This document shows positions 16,261 to 23,925 of a stretch of 64,000 nucleotides of DNA, piece after piece. The translations under genes and the position numbers were made by a program. The notes beneath the pieces are model-generated. The model saw only the letters and a list, made by a program, of their open reading frames with translations. It had not been told where the DNA came from and did not search any database. Each line of letters begins with the position of its first letter. Positions within the stretch are counted from its first letter, which is position 1. This DNA comes from CAZQXD01 sp964597315 (GTDB taxonomy: Bacteria; Pseudomonadota; Gammaproteobacteria; Competibacterales; Competibacteraceae), in NCBI GenBank assembly GCA_964597315.1, contig CAZQXD010000001.1, positions 62,001 through 126,000 of the forward strand, in the 5' to 3' direction.

Positions 16261-17283
16261 CTATTCGTCATAGCCGACCCTATCCACCAGCTTGACAGCA
16301 TCGGCGTGGCGGTTGGAAATGTCCTCCAGGGGCAGTGCGTCGACCTTGAACTCGCCCCAGGATTTCAGCAACTCCGACCAGGGGGCGTCCGGCTTGACCG
16401 GGTGTTCGTTGTTCTTGGCCGCGTACAGTGCCTGAGCCTGCTCGCCACTCAGGAATTCCATCAGCTTGACAGCGTCATCTTTGTGGGGAGCGCTCTGGGT
16501 GAGGGCCACGCCGCTGATGTTCACATGGGCCCCCCGGTCGTTCTGGTTGGGGAAAATAATAGACACGGCGTTGGCCCACTGGGTCTGTTCCGGGTCTTCC
16601 AGCATGGCGCCCATGTAATAGCTGTTGATCACGGCTATATCGCATTCACCTTCCTTGATGGCCTTCACCTGGGCCCGGTCGTTGCCCTGGGGCTTGCGGG
16701 CTAGGTTGTGCTTAAGTCCAGTCAGCCACTGCTCGGCCTCCTGCTCCCCGTGGTGGGCCATCATGGCGGCGGTCAGGGCGACATTGTAGACATGCTTACC
16801 GCTGCGGGTGCAGATCCGCCCCCGCCATTTGGGATCGGCCAGGTCCTCGTAGCTTTGGATATCCCCTTCGGGCACCCGGCCCTTGGCGGCCACGATCACC
16901 CGGGCGCGGGTGGTCAGACCGTACCACAGGCCCTCGGGGTGGCGATATTGGGCGGGGATATTCCGCTCCAGGGTATCGGTGCGGACCCCTTGTAGCACCT
17001 CGGCGCTCACCAAATCCCGGAGCTGGGCGATGTCCACGGTAAGCACCAAGTCGGCGGGGCTGTTGCGGCCCTCGCGCTTAAGGCGTTCGGTCAGTCCCGT
17101 TTTGGCGAACACCACGTTGGTCTGGATGCCGGTCTCCTGGGTGAAGGCATCCAGCAGCGGCTCGATCAGAAAAGGCTGGCGGTAAGAATAGATATTCACT
17201 TCAGCGGCGGCTTGGGCGGCGAACACGCCCATGCCTATGGCTGCGATCAGAACGGTCGCGGCCGGACGGAGATACGTCCACAT
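16261..17283 (-). CDS. fbpA: Ferric iron ABC transporter substrate-binding protein
   Basis: A 340-residue periplasmic protein with a signal peptide (VLIAAIGMGVFAAQAAA) and mature start EVNIYSYRQP. The FutA/FbpA pattern is visible: FAKTGLTERLKREG, LWYGLTTRARVIV, and VINSYYMGAM, whose adjacent tyrosines commonly bind iron. ATG 17283 with GAGGAG upstream is chosen over an in-frame start 51 bases earlier. It delivers ferric iron to the FbpB permease. It follows bfr and bfd on the same strand, with an 81-base gap that could hold its own promoter. Confidence 0.88.
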   Translation of the reverse strand: MWTYLRPAATVLIAAIGMGVFAAQAAAEVNIYSYRQPFLIEPLLDAFTQETGIQTNVVFAKTGLTERLKREGRNSPADLVLTVDIAQLRDLVSAEVLQGVRTDTLERNIPAQYRHPEGLWYGLTTRARVIVAAKGRVPEGDIQSYEDLADPKWRGRICTRSGKHVYNVALTAAMMAHHGEQEAEQWLTGLKHNLARKPQGNDRAQVKAIKEGECDIAVINSYYMGAMLEDPEQTQWANAVSIIFPNQNDRGAHVNISGVALTQSAPHKDDAVKLMEFLSGEQAQALYAAKNNEHPVKPDAPWSELLKSWGEFKVDALPLEDISNRHADAVKLVDRVGYDE

Positions 17284-17364
17284 ACGGCAGGCTCCTCGAT
17301 ATGTGTGTGGGATTGAGAAGGGTCTCGCCTGCAAATTAAACAGGGCGGGACCACGACTTTAGGG

Positions 17365-17829
17365 TTACATCTGCGATTGGCAGTAGTTCTGCAAGCCGAC
17401 CCGCCCGATCAGGTCCAGTTGGGTCTCCAGCCAGTCGATATGGTCTTCCTCGCTCTCCAGAATATGCTCGAACAGTTCCCGGCTCACGTAATCGCCACAG
17501 GTCTCGCAATAGGCGATGGCGTCCTTAAGCGCGGGATGAGCTTGCATTTCCATGGCCAGGTCACAACGCAGCACTTCTTCCACATCCTCGCCGATCCTGA
17601 GCTTGCCCAGGTCCTGGAGATTGGGCAGCCCCTCCAGGAATAGAATCCGCTCGATCAGTTGATCGGCGTGTTTCATCTCGTCGATGGATTCCTTGTATTC
17701 GTATTCGCCCAGCTTTTTGAGGCCCCAGTTGTCGCACATCCGAGCATGGAGGAAATACTGGTTAATGGCCGTCAGTTCGTTTTTGAGGACTTTATTCAGA
17801 TGTTCGATGACTTTGGAATCGCCTTGCAT
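17365..17829 (-). CDS. bfr: Bacterioferritin
   Basis: A 154-residue four-helix iron-storage protein. Ferroxidase ligands are visible: E18 (KNELTAINQYFLHAR), E51 and H54, E94-region, E127 and H130 (ILESEEDHIDWLE). Met52 is the heme ligand shared between subunits, which defines bacterioferritin rather than plain ferritin. It stores iron as a mineral core and releases it with the help of Bfd, encoded 108 bases upstream. The iron uptake genes follow downstream. Confidence 0.95.
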   Translation of the reverse strand: MQGDSKVIEHLNKVLKNELTAINQYFLHARMCDNWGLKKLGEYEYKESIDEMKHADQLIERILFLEGLPNLQDLGKLRIGEDVEEVLRCDLAMEMQAHPALKDAIAYCETCGDYVSRELFEHILESEEDHIDWLETQLDLIGRVGLQNYCQSQM

Positions 17830-17937
17830 GCACAGCTCCTAGGTACGCGGATTAATGTCCGACAGGAGAATGAATAGAAATGGTTTTGCCAAAGCGACGG
17901 CGGTGGCATCTCCGCCCCGCCGCTAGCGGCGGAATTC

Positions 17938-18135
17938 TCAACCGGTGGTCAGGGCCATGGCGCCGGTAAAGGTCGACTGGGCGGCCCGCAGCAAATCCCG
18001 CGCGCACTCCCCGCACTTGCCGCACTCGGAACAAACCCCCAGGTCCCGACGCAGATCCCGCATGCGGCTAGCCCCCTCCCCCACGGCCTTACGGATCTGG
18101 CGGTCGGTTACCCCTTTGCATAGACAGACATACAT
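17938..18135 (-). CDS. bfd: Bacterioferritin-associated ferredoxin
   Basis: A 65-residue [2Fe-2S] protein with the Bfd start MYVCLCKGVTDRQIRKAV. Cysteines 4 and 6 plus 38 and 41 match the usual cluster ligands; extra cysteines at 35 and 44 (CSECGKCGEC) are additional to the classical set. Bfd reduces heme in bacterioferritin to release iron. A Fur box lies 48 bases upstream, so it should be made under iron starvation, with bfr and fbpAB downstream. Confidence 0.93.
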   Translation of the reverse strand: MYVCLCKGVTDRQIRKAVGEGASRMRDLRRDLGVCSECGKCGECARDLLRAAQSTFTGAMALTTG

Positions 18136-18182
18136 GGCCTGGCCACTCCCCGGAGAGTTCTAAAGTGATCCCTACCTTATTT

Positions 18183-18201
18183 GGAAATGAGAATGATTGT
18201 C
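18183..18201 (-). promoter_or_regulatory. Fur box upstream of bfd
   Basis: GGAAATGAGAATGATTGTC matches the 19-base Fur consensus at 14 positions. On the minus strand TTGACA (18203-18198) overlaps it as a -35 element, with a weak AATAAG -10 about 16 bases on. Binding of iron-loaded Fur would block this promoter. Confidence 0.75.
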
Positions 18202-18290
18202 AACACTGATCGTAATCCGAATCCCGTGACCGGTTGTCCGCAGTATCTTCCGGCGTCCGCCGGTGGCTTGCTCCGGGACAAGGGCAGCCC

Positions 18291-19763
18291 TCAGTCCGCC
18301 GATACGGTTCGCCCCTCAGCCCATTGCCGCAAGGCCGTCATGGACTCGGACATCACCACCGATAGGGGCCGGGTATGTTGGGCCTCCAGAAGCAATTGGC
18401 CATTGTCCAGCCCCTGGGCGGCGGCCGAATACCGGGCCGAAACCACCACCTGCTCGATCTCCGCCCCCGAAAACCCCTCGGTGGCGGTGGCCAGCCGGTC
18501 CAGGTCGAAGCGCTGGAGGTCCTGCTCGCGCTTGGCCAGATGAATGGCGAAAATCTCCCGCCGTGCCGCCCGGTTAGGCAGATCCACAAAGAATATCTCG
18601 TCGAAACGGCCCTTGCGGCACAGTTCTGGGGGCAGTCGGCGGATGTCGTTGGCGGTGGCCACCACGAACACCGACCGCCGGTTCTCCGCCAACCAGGTCA
18701 GCAGCGTGGCCAGCACCCGCTGGGAAGCGCCTCCGTCTCCCTCGCCGCTGGCCAGACCTTTTTCGATCTCGTCCACCCACAGCACGCAGGGGGCCATGAT
18801 CCCGGCGGTGGCCAGGGACTCCCGTAAATTGCGCTCGGTTTCGCCGTGGTATTTGTTGTACAGGGCGCCCACATCCAGGCGCAGCAGCGGCACCCGCCAG
18901 ACCCCGGCCACGGCCCGGGCCGCCAGGCTTTTACCCCCCCCTTGCACCCCTAGCAGCAACAGGCCCTTGGGCCGGTCCATGGGGGTCTTTGCCTCACCCA
19001 CGAACGCTGCCCGACGCCGTTCCAGCCAATCCTTGAGACGGGCAAATCCGCCCACTTCGGCAAAGCTGGCGGTATCGTACTCGAAAGCCAGCACCCCATC
19101 CCGATTCAGCAACTCGTGCTTGGCGCGCATCACCTCCGGCAGATCGGCGGGGGTGATGGCGCCGTCATCGTAGATCACCCGCCGGGCCAGACGGCGGGCA
19201 TCGCCCACGGTCAGTCCGGCCAGGTTGCGCACCAATTCCCGCACGCTGTCTGGATCGGCCCGCACTCGCCGCCCTGGATGATCAAAGGCCCAGGCCCGGG
19301 CCTCCTCTCGGACGATGCTCTCCAAACGCGCCGGGTCCGGCAGGGTCAGCTCGAAACGGGCGCTCCGGGCGGTCAGTTCCGGGGGCAGTGCCAGGCGGTG
19401 GCTGAGCAGCACCAGGGTCTGGCCCCGCTCCGGGTGGGCCAGGGCAATATCCTTGAGCAGCCGCACATGCAGGGGATCATCCAGGAACGGGTGGAAATCC
19501 AACAACAGGTAGATCCCTCGCTGGTCCTGGGCGCGAATCCGCTCCAGCGCGGCGCGAGGCTCGGCATGGGCGCCCGGGGCGCCGTGTTCCTGGACATCCA
19601 GCCGGGCCAGACCGTCGGTGCGGCTCCAGCGGAACACCGGCAGAAACAAGCGCCGCCCCAAGCGGGTAAACAACTCCAAGGCCCGTAATTCCTCGTGGGT
19701 CTCCACCACTACCACGGCGCTTCGTGAGCGCACCAGCAATTCCAGATCGTTGACTTCCGGCAT
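18291..19763 (-). CDS. Ycf46-like AAA ATPase
   Basis: A 490-residue protein. The N-terminal 240 residues resemble a degenerate ATPase lobe (SAVVVVETHEELRALELF, LLLDFHPFLDD), followed by one intact AAA module: Walker A GVQGGGKSLAA, Walker B CVLWVDEIEKG, sensor 1 VVATANDI, and arginine-finger candidates in LCRKGRFDEIFFVDLP. This two-lobe layout fits the Ycf46 family found in cyanobacteria, plastids and many proteobacteria; the cellular role is not firmly established. It stands upstream of bfd but is separated by the Fur-controlled promoter. It diverges from nadC. Confidence 0.85.
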   Translation of the reverse strand: MPEVNDLELLVRSRSAVVVVETHEELRALELFTRLGRRLFLPVFRWSRTDGLARLDVQEHGAPGAHAEPRAALERIRAQDQRGIYLLLDFHPFLDDPLHVRLLKDIALAHPERGQTLVLLSHRLALPPELTARSARFELTLPDPARLESIVREEARAWAFDHPGRRVRADPDSVRELVRNLAGLTVGDARRLARRVIYDDGAITPADLPEVMRAKHELLNRDGVLAFEYDTASFAEVGGFARLKDWLERRRAAFVGEAKTPMDRPKGLLLLGVQGGGKSLAARAVAGVWRVPLLRLDVGALYNKYHGETERNLRESLATAGIMAPCVLWVDEIEKGLASGEGDGGASQRVLATLLTWLAENRRSVFVVATANDIRRLPPELCRKGRFDEIFFVDLPNRAARREIFAIHLAKREQDLQRFDLDRLATATEGFSGAEIEQVVVSARYSAAAQGLDNGQLLLEAQHTRPLSVVMSESMTALRQWAEGRTVSAD

Positions 19764-19840
19764 GATCTTTTCCCTTGTGATCCATAGCTTCTATTATGTA
19801 CTTGGTATCCCTGCCGACTTTCCAACGAGGACCCGCTTCC

Positions 19841-20677
19841 ATGCAGCCCCCCGACCCCCGCGACGCCGTCGCCCGCGCCCTGGCCGAGGACCTGGGCGAC
19901 GGCGATCTGACCGCCGCCCTGATACCCGAATCCGCCCAGGCCGTGGCCGCCGTGATCAGCCGCGAACCGGCCGTCATCTGTGGCGCAGACTGGTTCGATG
20001 AGACATTCCGCCAACTGGACCCGGCCATCCGGGTGAATTGGCTGGCCGCCGACGGCGACCGGGTGAACCCGGAGCAGGTGCTATGCACCGTTCAGGGTCC
20101 GGCCCGGGCCGTACTCAGCGGCGAGCGCACCGCCCTGAATTTTCTTCAGACCCTATCCGCCACCGCCACCGCCACACGCCGCTATGTGGATGCCATCGTC
20201 GGCACTGGCGCCGAGATTCTCGACACCCGCAAGACGCTGCCCGGGCTGCGCCAGGCCCAGAAATACGCCGTGCGTGGCGGCGGCGGCCGCAACCATCGCC
20301 AGGGCCTGTACGATGCGGTGCTGATCAAAGAGAACCACATCCTGGCCGCCGGTTCCATCACCCTGGCGGTGACCGCCGCCCGGGAACTGCACCCCGGCGT
20401 GTTGGTGGAGGTAGAAGTGGAAAACCTCACCGAACTCACCGAGGCTCTGGTGGTGACGCCGGATGTGATCATGCTGGACAATTTCGATCTGGACACCCTC
20501 ACCCAGGCAGTGGCCCTGACCGCTGGCCGAGTCAAGCTGGAAGCCTCCGGCAATGTCAACCTGGACACCGTGCGGGCTATCGCCGAAACCGGTGTCGATT
20601 ACATCTCCATCGGCGGGCTGACTAAGGATATTAAAGCCGTTGATTTGTCCATGCGCTTTAAACAACCGTTGGGGTAA
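19841..20677 (+). CDS. nadC: Nicotinate-nucleotide pyrophosphorylase (quinolinate phosphoribosyltransferase)
   Basis: The enzyme makes nicotinate mononucleotide from quinolinate and PRPP in NAD synthesis. Visible family motifs: EDLGDGDLT at the N-terminus, GERTALNFLQTLS, DTRKTLPGLRQAQKYAV, GGGRNHRQGLYD with substrate-binding basic residues, and the C-terminal LEASGNVNLDT and YISIGGLTKD. ATG 19841 gives 278 residues, the normal length. An earlier in-frame start at 19796 lacks support. It stands alone; nadA and nadB are not in the window. Confidence 0.95.
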   Translation: MQPPDPRDAVARALAEDLGDGDLTAALIPESAQAVAAVISREPAVICGADWFDETFRQLDPAIRVNWLAADGDRVNPEQVLCTVQGPARAVLSGERTALNFLQTLSATATATRRYVDAIVGTGAEILDTRKTLPGLRQAQKYAVRGGGGRNHRQGLYDAVLIKENHILAAGSITLAVTAARELHPGVLVEVEVENLTELTEALVVTPDVIMLDNFDLDTLTQAVALTAGRVKLEASGNVNLDTVRAIAETGVDYISIGGLTKDIKAVDLSMRFKQPLG

Positions 20678-20757
20678 TCAATGGTTAATGGCGTTGTCAC
20701 TGTTTATTAACGGGATGCGGTCTAAGCTGGGAACAATACCCCGAGAGGAGATAACCC

Positions 20758-20955
20758 ATGCACCAGGTCCTGATGCTCGGCGCCCACCATGAGGGGCGTG
20801 TCCAGGCGGCGGAATTCCTGCGCCAAGAAATCGCCTTTTTCGAAACCCGCCTACACGAGCTGGGCGAGCAAGGCCGCGCTCATGAGGAACGCGCCCTGCG
20901 CAAGGTCTACAAAACTCTGTTGCGGGAGCGCCGGGGCCAACTGGCCGACCTGTAG
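20758..20955 (+). CDS. Small hypothetical charged helical protein
   Basis: A 65-residue protein that I do not recognise. A strong ribosome site (GAGAGGAG) sits 7 bases before ATG 20758. The sequence is rich in Arg, Glu, Leu and Ala, mostly helical by pattern, with no membrane segment or signal: AAEFLRQEIAFFETRLHEL, then ERALRKVYKTLLRERRG. It lies between nadC and the exosortase H pair on the same strand, with gaps of 80 and 75 bases, so it may have its own promoter. Coding is supported by the ribosome site and regular codon pattern only. Confidence 0.6.
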   Translation: MHQVLMLGAHHEGRVQAAEFLRQEIAFFETRLHELGEQGRAHEERALRKVYKTLLRERRGQLADL

Positions 20956-21030
20956 CGACCCACCCCGCCGGGACTTGCGCCTCACCCTGGATTGTGGCTA
21001 ATTGAATCCACTCGCCACGGTCCAGGGACT

Positions 21031-21531
21031 ATGCCGCGCTTTTTTCTGCTGTTTCTTATCATTCAGGGCGTACTGTTCACCGCCGAGTTGCTGGACCCCG
21101 TGCAGCAGGCGCTGGTCATCCCCTGGACCGAAGCTGTGGCTTGGGTCAGCGCCGCCCTGGTGCGGAGCATCGACCCCGATGTGCTATCCCAAGGCAAGAT
21201 ACTCCATGACCAGGGCAGCGGGTTTGCCGTATCCATCGAGGCTGGCTGCAATGGGGTGGAGGCCAGCATCATCCTGGTTGCCGCCCTGCTGGCCTTTCCC
21301 GCCCCCTGGAAACACCGCCTGCTGGGTCTGGCTGCGGGCCTGCTGGCCATCCATGGACTGAATCTGGCGCGCATCGTCAGCCTGTTTTATCTGGGCCAAT
21401 GGAACCAGACTGCCTTCGAGTGGGCACACCTGTATCTCTGGCAGGCCCTGATCATGCTGGATGCCCTGATGGTGTTTCTGGTCTGGCTGCGCACCCTGCC
21501 GCCCCCCCGCCCCCCCGCCCCCGAGACATGA
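21031..21531 (+). CDS. xrtH: Exosortase H (XrtH)
   Basis: A 166-residue membrane protein with about five helices and the exosortase/archaeosortase active-site trio: Cys in IEAGCNGVEA, Arg in LNLARIVSLFYLG, His in FEWAHLYLWQ. The short length and wording of these motifs match exosortase H, which is associated with proteins ending in an IPTLxxWG-CTERM signal. These enzymes are thought to be cysteine proteases or transpeptidases at the inner membrane. ATG 21031 is preferred over a start at 20992 because it puts the first helix at the N-terminus. It overlaps the next gene (ATGA). No substrate with the sorting motif is seen in the window. Confidence 0.85.
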   Translation: MPRFFLLFLIIQGVLFTAELLDPVQQALVIPWTEAVAWVSAALVRSIDPDVLSQGKILHDQGSGFAVSIEAGCNGVEASIILVAALLAFPAPWKHRLLGLAAGLLAIHGLNLARIVSLFYLGQWNQTAFEWAHLYLWQALIMLDALMVFLVWLRTLPPPRPPAPET

Positions 21532-22124
21532 CCCTAAAGCGGTTTCTGCTCAGGACCTTGCTCTGGCTGCCGATCTGTTTCGGGGTCTGGTATTACTTGG
21601 CCACCCTGTTGATCCTGCCCGTCACGCTGCTGCTGAACCTGACCCTGCCGACCCTATGGCCCGAAGCCCTGACCACCCTGGAGCAGCAGGGCCATACCCT
21701 GGATGTGGTGACCCGCCTCACCCTGGCCGAAGTGGGACTCCCCTCTCCCCATGGCCGCCCAGGGCTAGTGGTGTTCACCGTCAACCCTCTGGCCTATGCC
21801 TATTGCCTGCCTCTGCTGGCGGCTCTGACCCTGGCCGCGCCGGGACCGGGCCGGGATAGCCGACTGCTGATGGGCGCGGCGGCGCTGTTGCCGATTATCG
21901 CCTTAGGGGTGGCCACGGCCATTCTCAAGACCCTGGCCTTTGAGCTGGGTCCCACCGGCCCGGCCCGGCTGGGCCTGGAAGGCTGGGAGCCGGAACTGGT
22001 GGCCCTGGCCTATCAGTTCGGATACCTGACCCTGCCGGCCATCGCCCCGGTGATTCTGTGGCTGTGGCTGCATCGGGACTTTTTGATGCAACTGGTCCCC
22101 CGTCTTTACGCCCCGCCCTATTGA
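21528..22124 (+). CDS. Exosortase H-associated membrane protein
   Basis: A 198-residue protein with about five hydrophobic segments (starting MTLKRFLLRTLLWLPICFGVW), a long extracytoplasmic loop after the first helix, and an aromatic C-terminus (FLMQLVPRLYAPPY). Translation starts inside the xrtH stop codon, and this type of membrane protein accompanies exosortase H genes in other proteobacteria. Function is unknown; a role in substrate delivery or complex stability is inference. Confidence 0.75.
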   Translation: MTLKRFLLRTLLWLPICFGVWYYLATLLILPVTLLLNLTLPTLWPEALTTLEQQGHTLDVVTRLTLAEVGLPSPHGRPGLVVFTVNPLAYAYCLPLLAALTLAAPGPGRDSRLLMGAAALLPIIALGVATAILKTLAFELGPTGPARLGLEGWEPELVALAYQFGYLTLPAIAPVILWLWLHRDFLMQLVPRLYAPPY

Positions 22125-22191
22125 CGTCCCGACGCCCGCCCATGACATATGCTTAAACGTCCACCCACAAACCACACGAACAGGGGGAGCC

Positions 22192-22902
22192 ATGGCTACC
22201 ACCAACACCCGGACAGGGGAACCCGCCTTCACCGCCGCTGAATTGGGCGCCCTAGCCCATTTATACCGAGGCGAGATGTATCGCAGCAAGATTTGGCGGA
22301 CCCGCCTGGACATGTCCACCAACTGGGCGGTGGTGACTACCGGCATCGCCCTGTCGGTGACCTTCAGCCACCAGGATAACTCCCCCCTGCCGCTGATCCT
22401 GGTAGGATTGCTGGTGCTGCTGTTTCTGGGCTTCGAGGCCCGCCGCTACCGCTATTTCGATATCTGGCGAACCCGGGTGCGCCTGATGGAGACCTGCCTG
22501 TACGGGCCGATCCTGCGGGGAGAAGGCGTCCACACCGAAAACGGCTGGAATACCGTGCTGGCCGATGATTATGACCGGCTGCGCTTTCATATCAGCTTTT
22601 GGGAGGCCATGGGCCGGCGGCTACGGCGTAATTTCAGCGGCATTTTCGCCATCCAGGCGGTGAGCTATATAGCCAAGCTGGCCATCCACCCCGAGCCGTT
22701 GAGCAGTCTGGAAGAACTGTGGGCCAGGGCCGCCATCGGCCCCGTGCCTGGGCAACTGGTGCTGGCCATGGGGGCGCTGTTCCACGGCAGCCTGCTGGCG
22801 CTGGCCCTGCTGACCCTGCGCGGCCAGCAGGCCAGCGGCCGGGTGCGCTGGCCCACCCCCAAGGAAGACCCGATGCTGAAGTTCATCACCTCTGATCGCT
22901 AG
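22192..22902 (+). CDS. DUF2270 membrane protein
   Basis: A 236-residue protein starting after a GGGGGAG ribosome site. The DUF2270 family pattern is visible: LAHLYRGEMYRSKIWRTRLD, then two hydrophobic segments (about residues 43-60 and 62-80), then FEARRYRYFDIWRTRVRLME and a second hydrophobic pair near residues 180-215. The family has no established function. It ends just before a strong terminator and is transcribed alone or with the exosortase pair 67 bases upstream. Confidence 0.8.
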   Translation: MATTNTRTGEPAFTAAELGALAHLYRGEMYRSKIWRTRLDMSTNWAVVTTGIALSVTFSHQDNSPLPLILVGLLVLLFLGFEARRYRYFDIWRTRVRLMETCLYGPILRGEGVHTENGWNTVLADDYDRLRFHISFWEAMGRRLRRNFSGIFAIQAVSYIAKLAIHPEPLSSLEELWARAAIGPVPGQLVLAMGALFHGSLLALALLTLRGQQASGRVRWPTPKEDPMLKFITSDR

Positions 22903-22908
22903 CACGCT

Positions 22909-22947
22909 GTTCAGCCTAGGTTCAGCCCCAGGTGCTATTCTGAACCT
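22909..22947. repeat. Nested direct and inverted repeats after the DUF2270 gene
   Basis: GTTCAGCC occurs at 22909-22916 and 22920-22927 (11-base period). The second copy is also the left arm of the inverted repeat AGGTTCAG / CTGAACCT (22918-22925 and 22940-22947). A hairpin or binding site is possible; no T-tract follows, so it is not itself a terminator. Confidence 0.5.
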
Positions 22948-22973
22948 GCTTAAAGCCATCGCTCTTCCTTGAG

Positions 22974-22999
22974 GCCCACCTCCACGGTGGGCTTTTTTT
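22974..22999 (+). terminator. Rho-independent terminator after the DUF2270 gene
   Basis: GCCCACC (22974-22980), a five-base loop and GGTGGGC (22986-22992) form a perfect stem followed by seven T. It separates the exosortase/DUF2270 transcript from the trfA promoter region. Confidence 0.92.
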
Positions 23000-23059
23000 A
23001 TTACAGCTCCCTGATTCTTTTTAAGAAACCCGGCAGAAAAGGGTTGTATCATTTTTACA

Positions 23060-23079
23060 TACTGTATATATTGACAGCA
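23060..23079 (+). promoter_or_regulatory. LexA (SOS) box upstream of the trfA-like gene
   Basis: TACTGTATATATTGACAGCA agrees with the E. coli LexA consensus at 17 of 20 positions and keeps the invariant CTGT-N8-ACAG. It overlaps a likely -10 (TATATT, 23067-23072) set 17 bases after TTGTAT (23044-23049), the expected place for repression. The site ends 30 bases before the trfA-like ATG. Confidence 0.8.
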
Positions 23080-23093
23080 TGTTCTTATTGACA
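23069..23093 (+). repeat. Direct repeats TATTGACA with 17-base period
   Basis: TATTGACA occurs at 23069-23076 and 23086-23093, exactly 17 bases apart, in the AT-rich leader of a TrfA-type initiator. Iterons of this replicon class contain a TGACA core, so these could be two degenerate iterons or an autoregulatory site. Two copies are too few for a functional origin by themselves. Confidence 0.45.
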
Positions 23094-23109
23094 TGACCGA
23101 AGCGCCGCC

Positions 23110-23919
23110 ATGAGAAATCTTGACGAGATCATGAATAGCCTGGAACGCCGTTTCCAAGAACGCCGCCAAGCCCGGTACGCCGCCCAGACGCAGCCCGACG
23201 CTATCCCCGAATCCGCCACCCGCACCGCTCTATTCAGTGACCAGGACCGCCGCCGCCGCCGGGCCTATCTGCAAGGGGTGCCCATGCTGGTCACCGGTCT
23301 GGGACGGATCACCTACCGGGGCCAGGAACTGCGCGCCGACGACCGGGACGTATGGGAGCAACTGATGCGCCGGGTGGGCGCCCGGCCTCTGGGGGACTGG
23401 GTGGAGTTCACCCCCACCCTCATGCTCAAGGCCATGGGCTGGGAGTCCGGCCCCCGGGACCAGGCCCGGCTGCGGGCCTGTTTGGAGCGCATGCAGGCCA
23501 CCTCCCTGAACGTATGCAGCCGCCGCCTGGGCCGGGGGGTCAGCGCCTCACTGATCTGCAAGCTAGAGTGGCGACAGGGTCGGGACGGCGCGGAGGGTTG
23601 CTGGCGGGTCTGGATCGAGCCGGAGATCAAAACCCTGTTCGGTCAGGCCCAGTTCACCCGCCTGGCCTGGGGGGAACAACAGGCCCTGGGGCCACTGGCC
23701 AAGCGCCTGTACCGGCTGTATGTGGACCACTCCACGCCCTATCCCCGGCGGATCGAGGCCCTGTGGCGTAAATTCGGCGCCGACCACAGATCGGCGCAAA
23801 CCTTCCGCAAGCCCCTGGAGAACGCCTTGGATGAACTCAAGGGGATCGGTTTTTTGAAAGACTACAGCCTAGACGACAACGGCCTGTTGCGGGTCACCCG
23901 CAGTGGGCCGCTACGCTAA
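23110..23919 (+). CDS. TrfA-family plasmid replication initiator protein
   Basis: A 269-residue protein matching IncP TrfA along most of its length: LGRITYRGQELRADDRDVWE, RPLGDWVEFTPTLMLKAMGW, the winged-helix part with LRACLERMQATSLNV, then LAKRLYRLYVDHSTPYP and FRKPLENALDELKGIGFL. TrfA binds origin iterons, opens the duplex and loads the host helicase. Here the neighbours (DUF2270 gene, sohB) are ordinary chromosomal genes and no plasmid partition or transfer gene is near, so this is a chromosomal homologue or a relic of an integrated replicon. It has its own LexA-controlled promoter and converges with sohB 6 bases away. GC is like the neighbours, so it is not a fresh arrival. Confidence 0.85.
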   Translation: MRNLDEIMNSLERRFQERRQARYAAQTQPDAIPESATRTALFSDQDRRRRRAYLQGVPMLVTGLGRITYRGQELRADDRDVWEQLMRRVGARPLGDWVEFTPTLMLKAMGWESGPRDQARLRACLERMQATSLNVCSRRLGRGVSASLICKLEWRQGRDGAEGCWRVWIEPEIKTLFGQAQFTRLAWGEQQALGPLAKRLYRLYVDHSTPYPRRIEALWRKFGADHRSAQTFRKPLENALDELKGIGFLKDYSLDDNGLLRVTRSGPLR

Positions 23920-23925
23920 GCCCAG

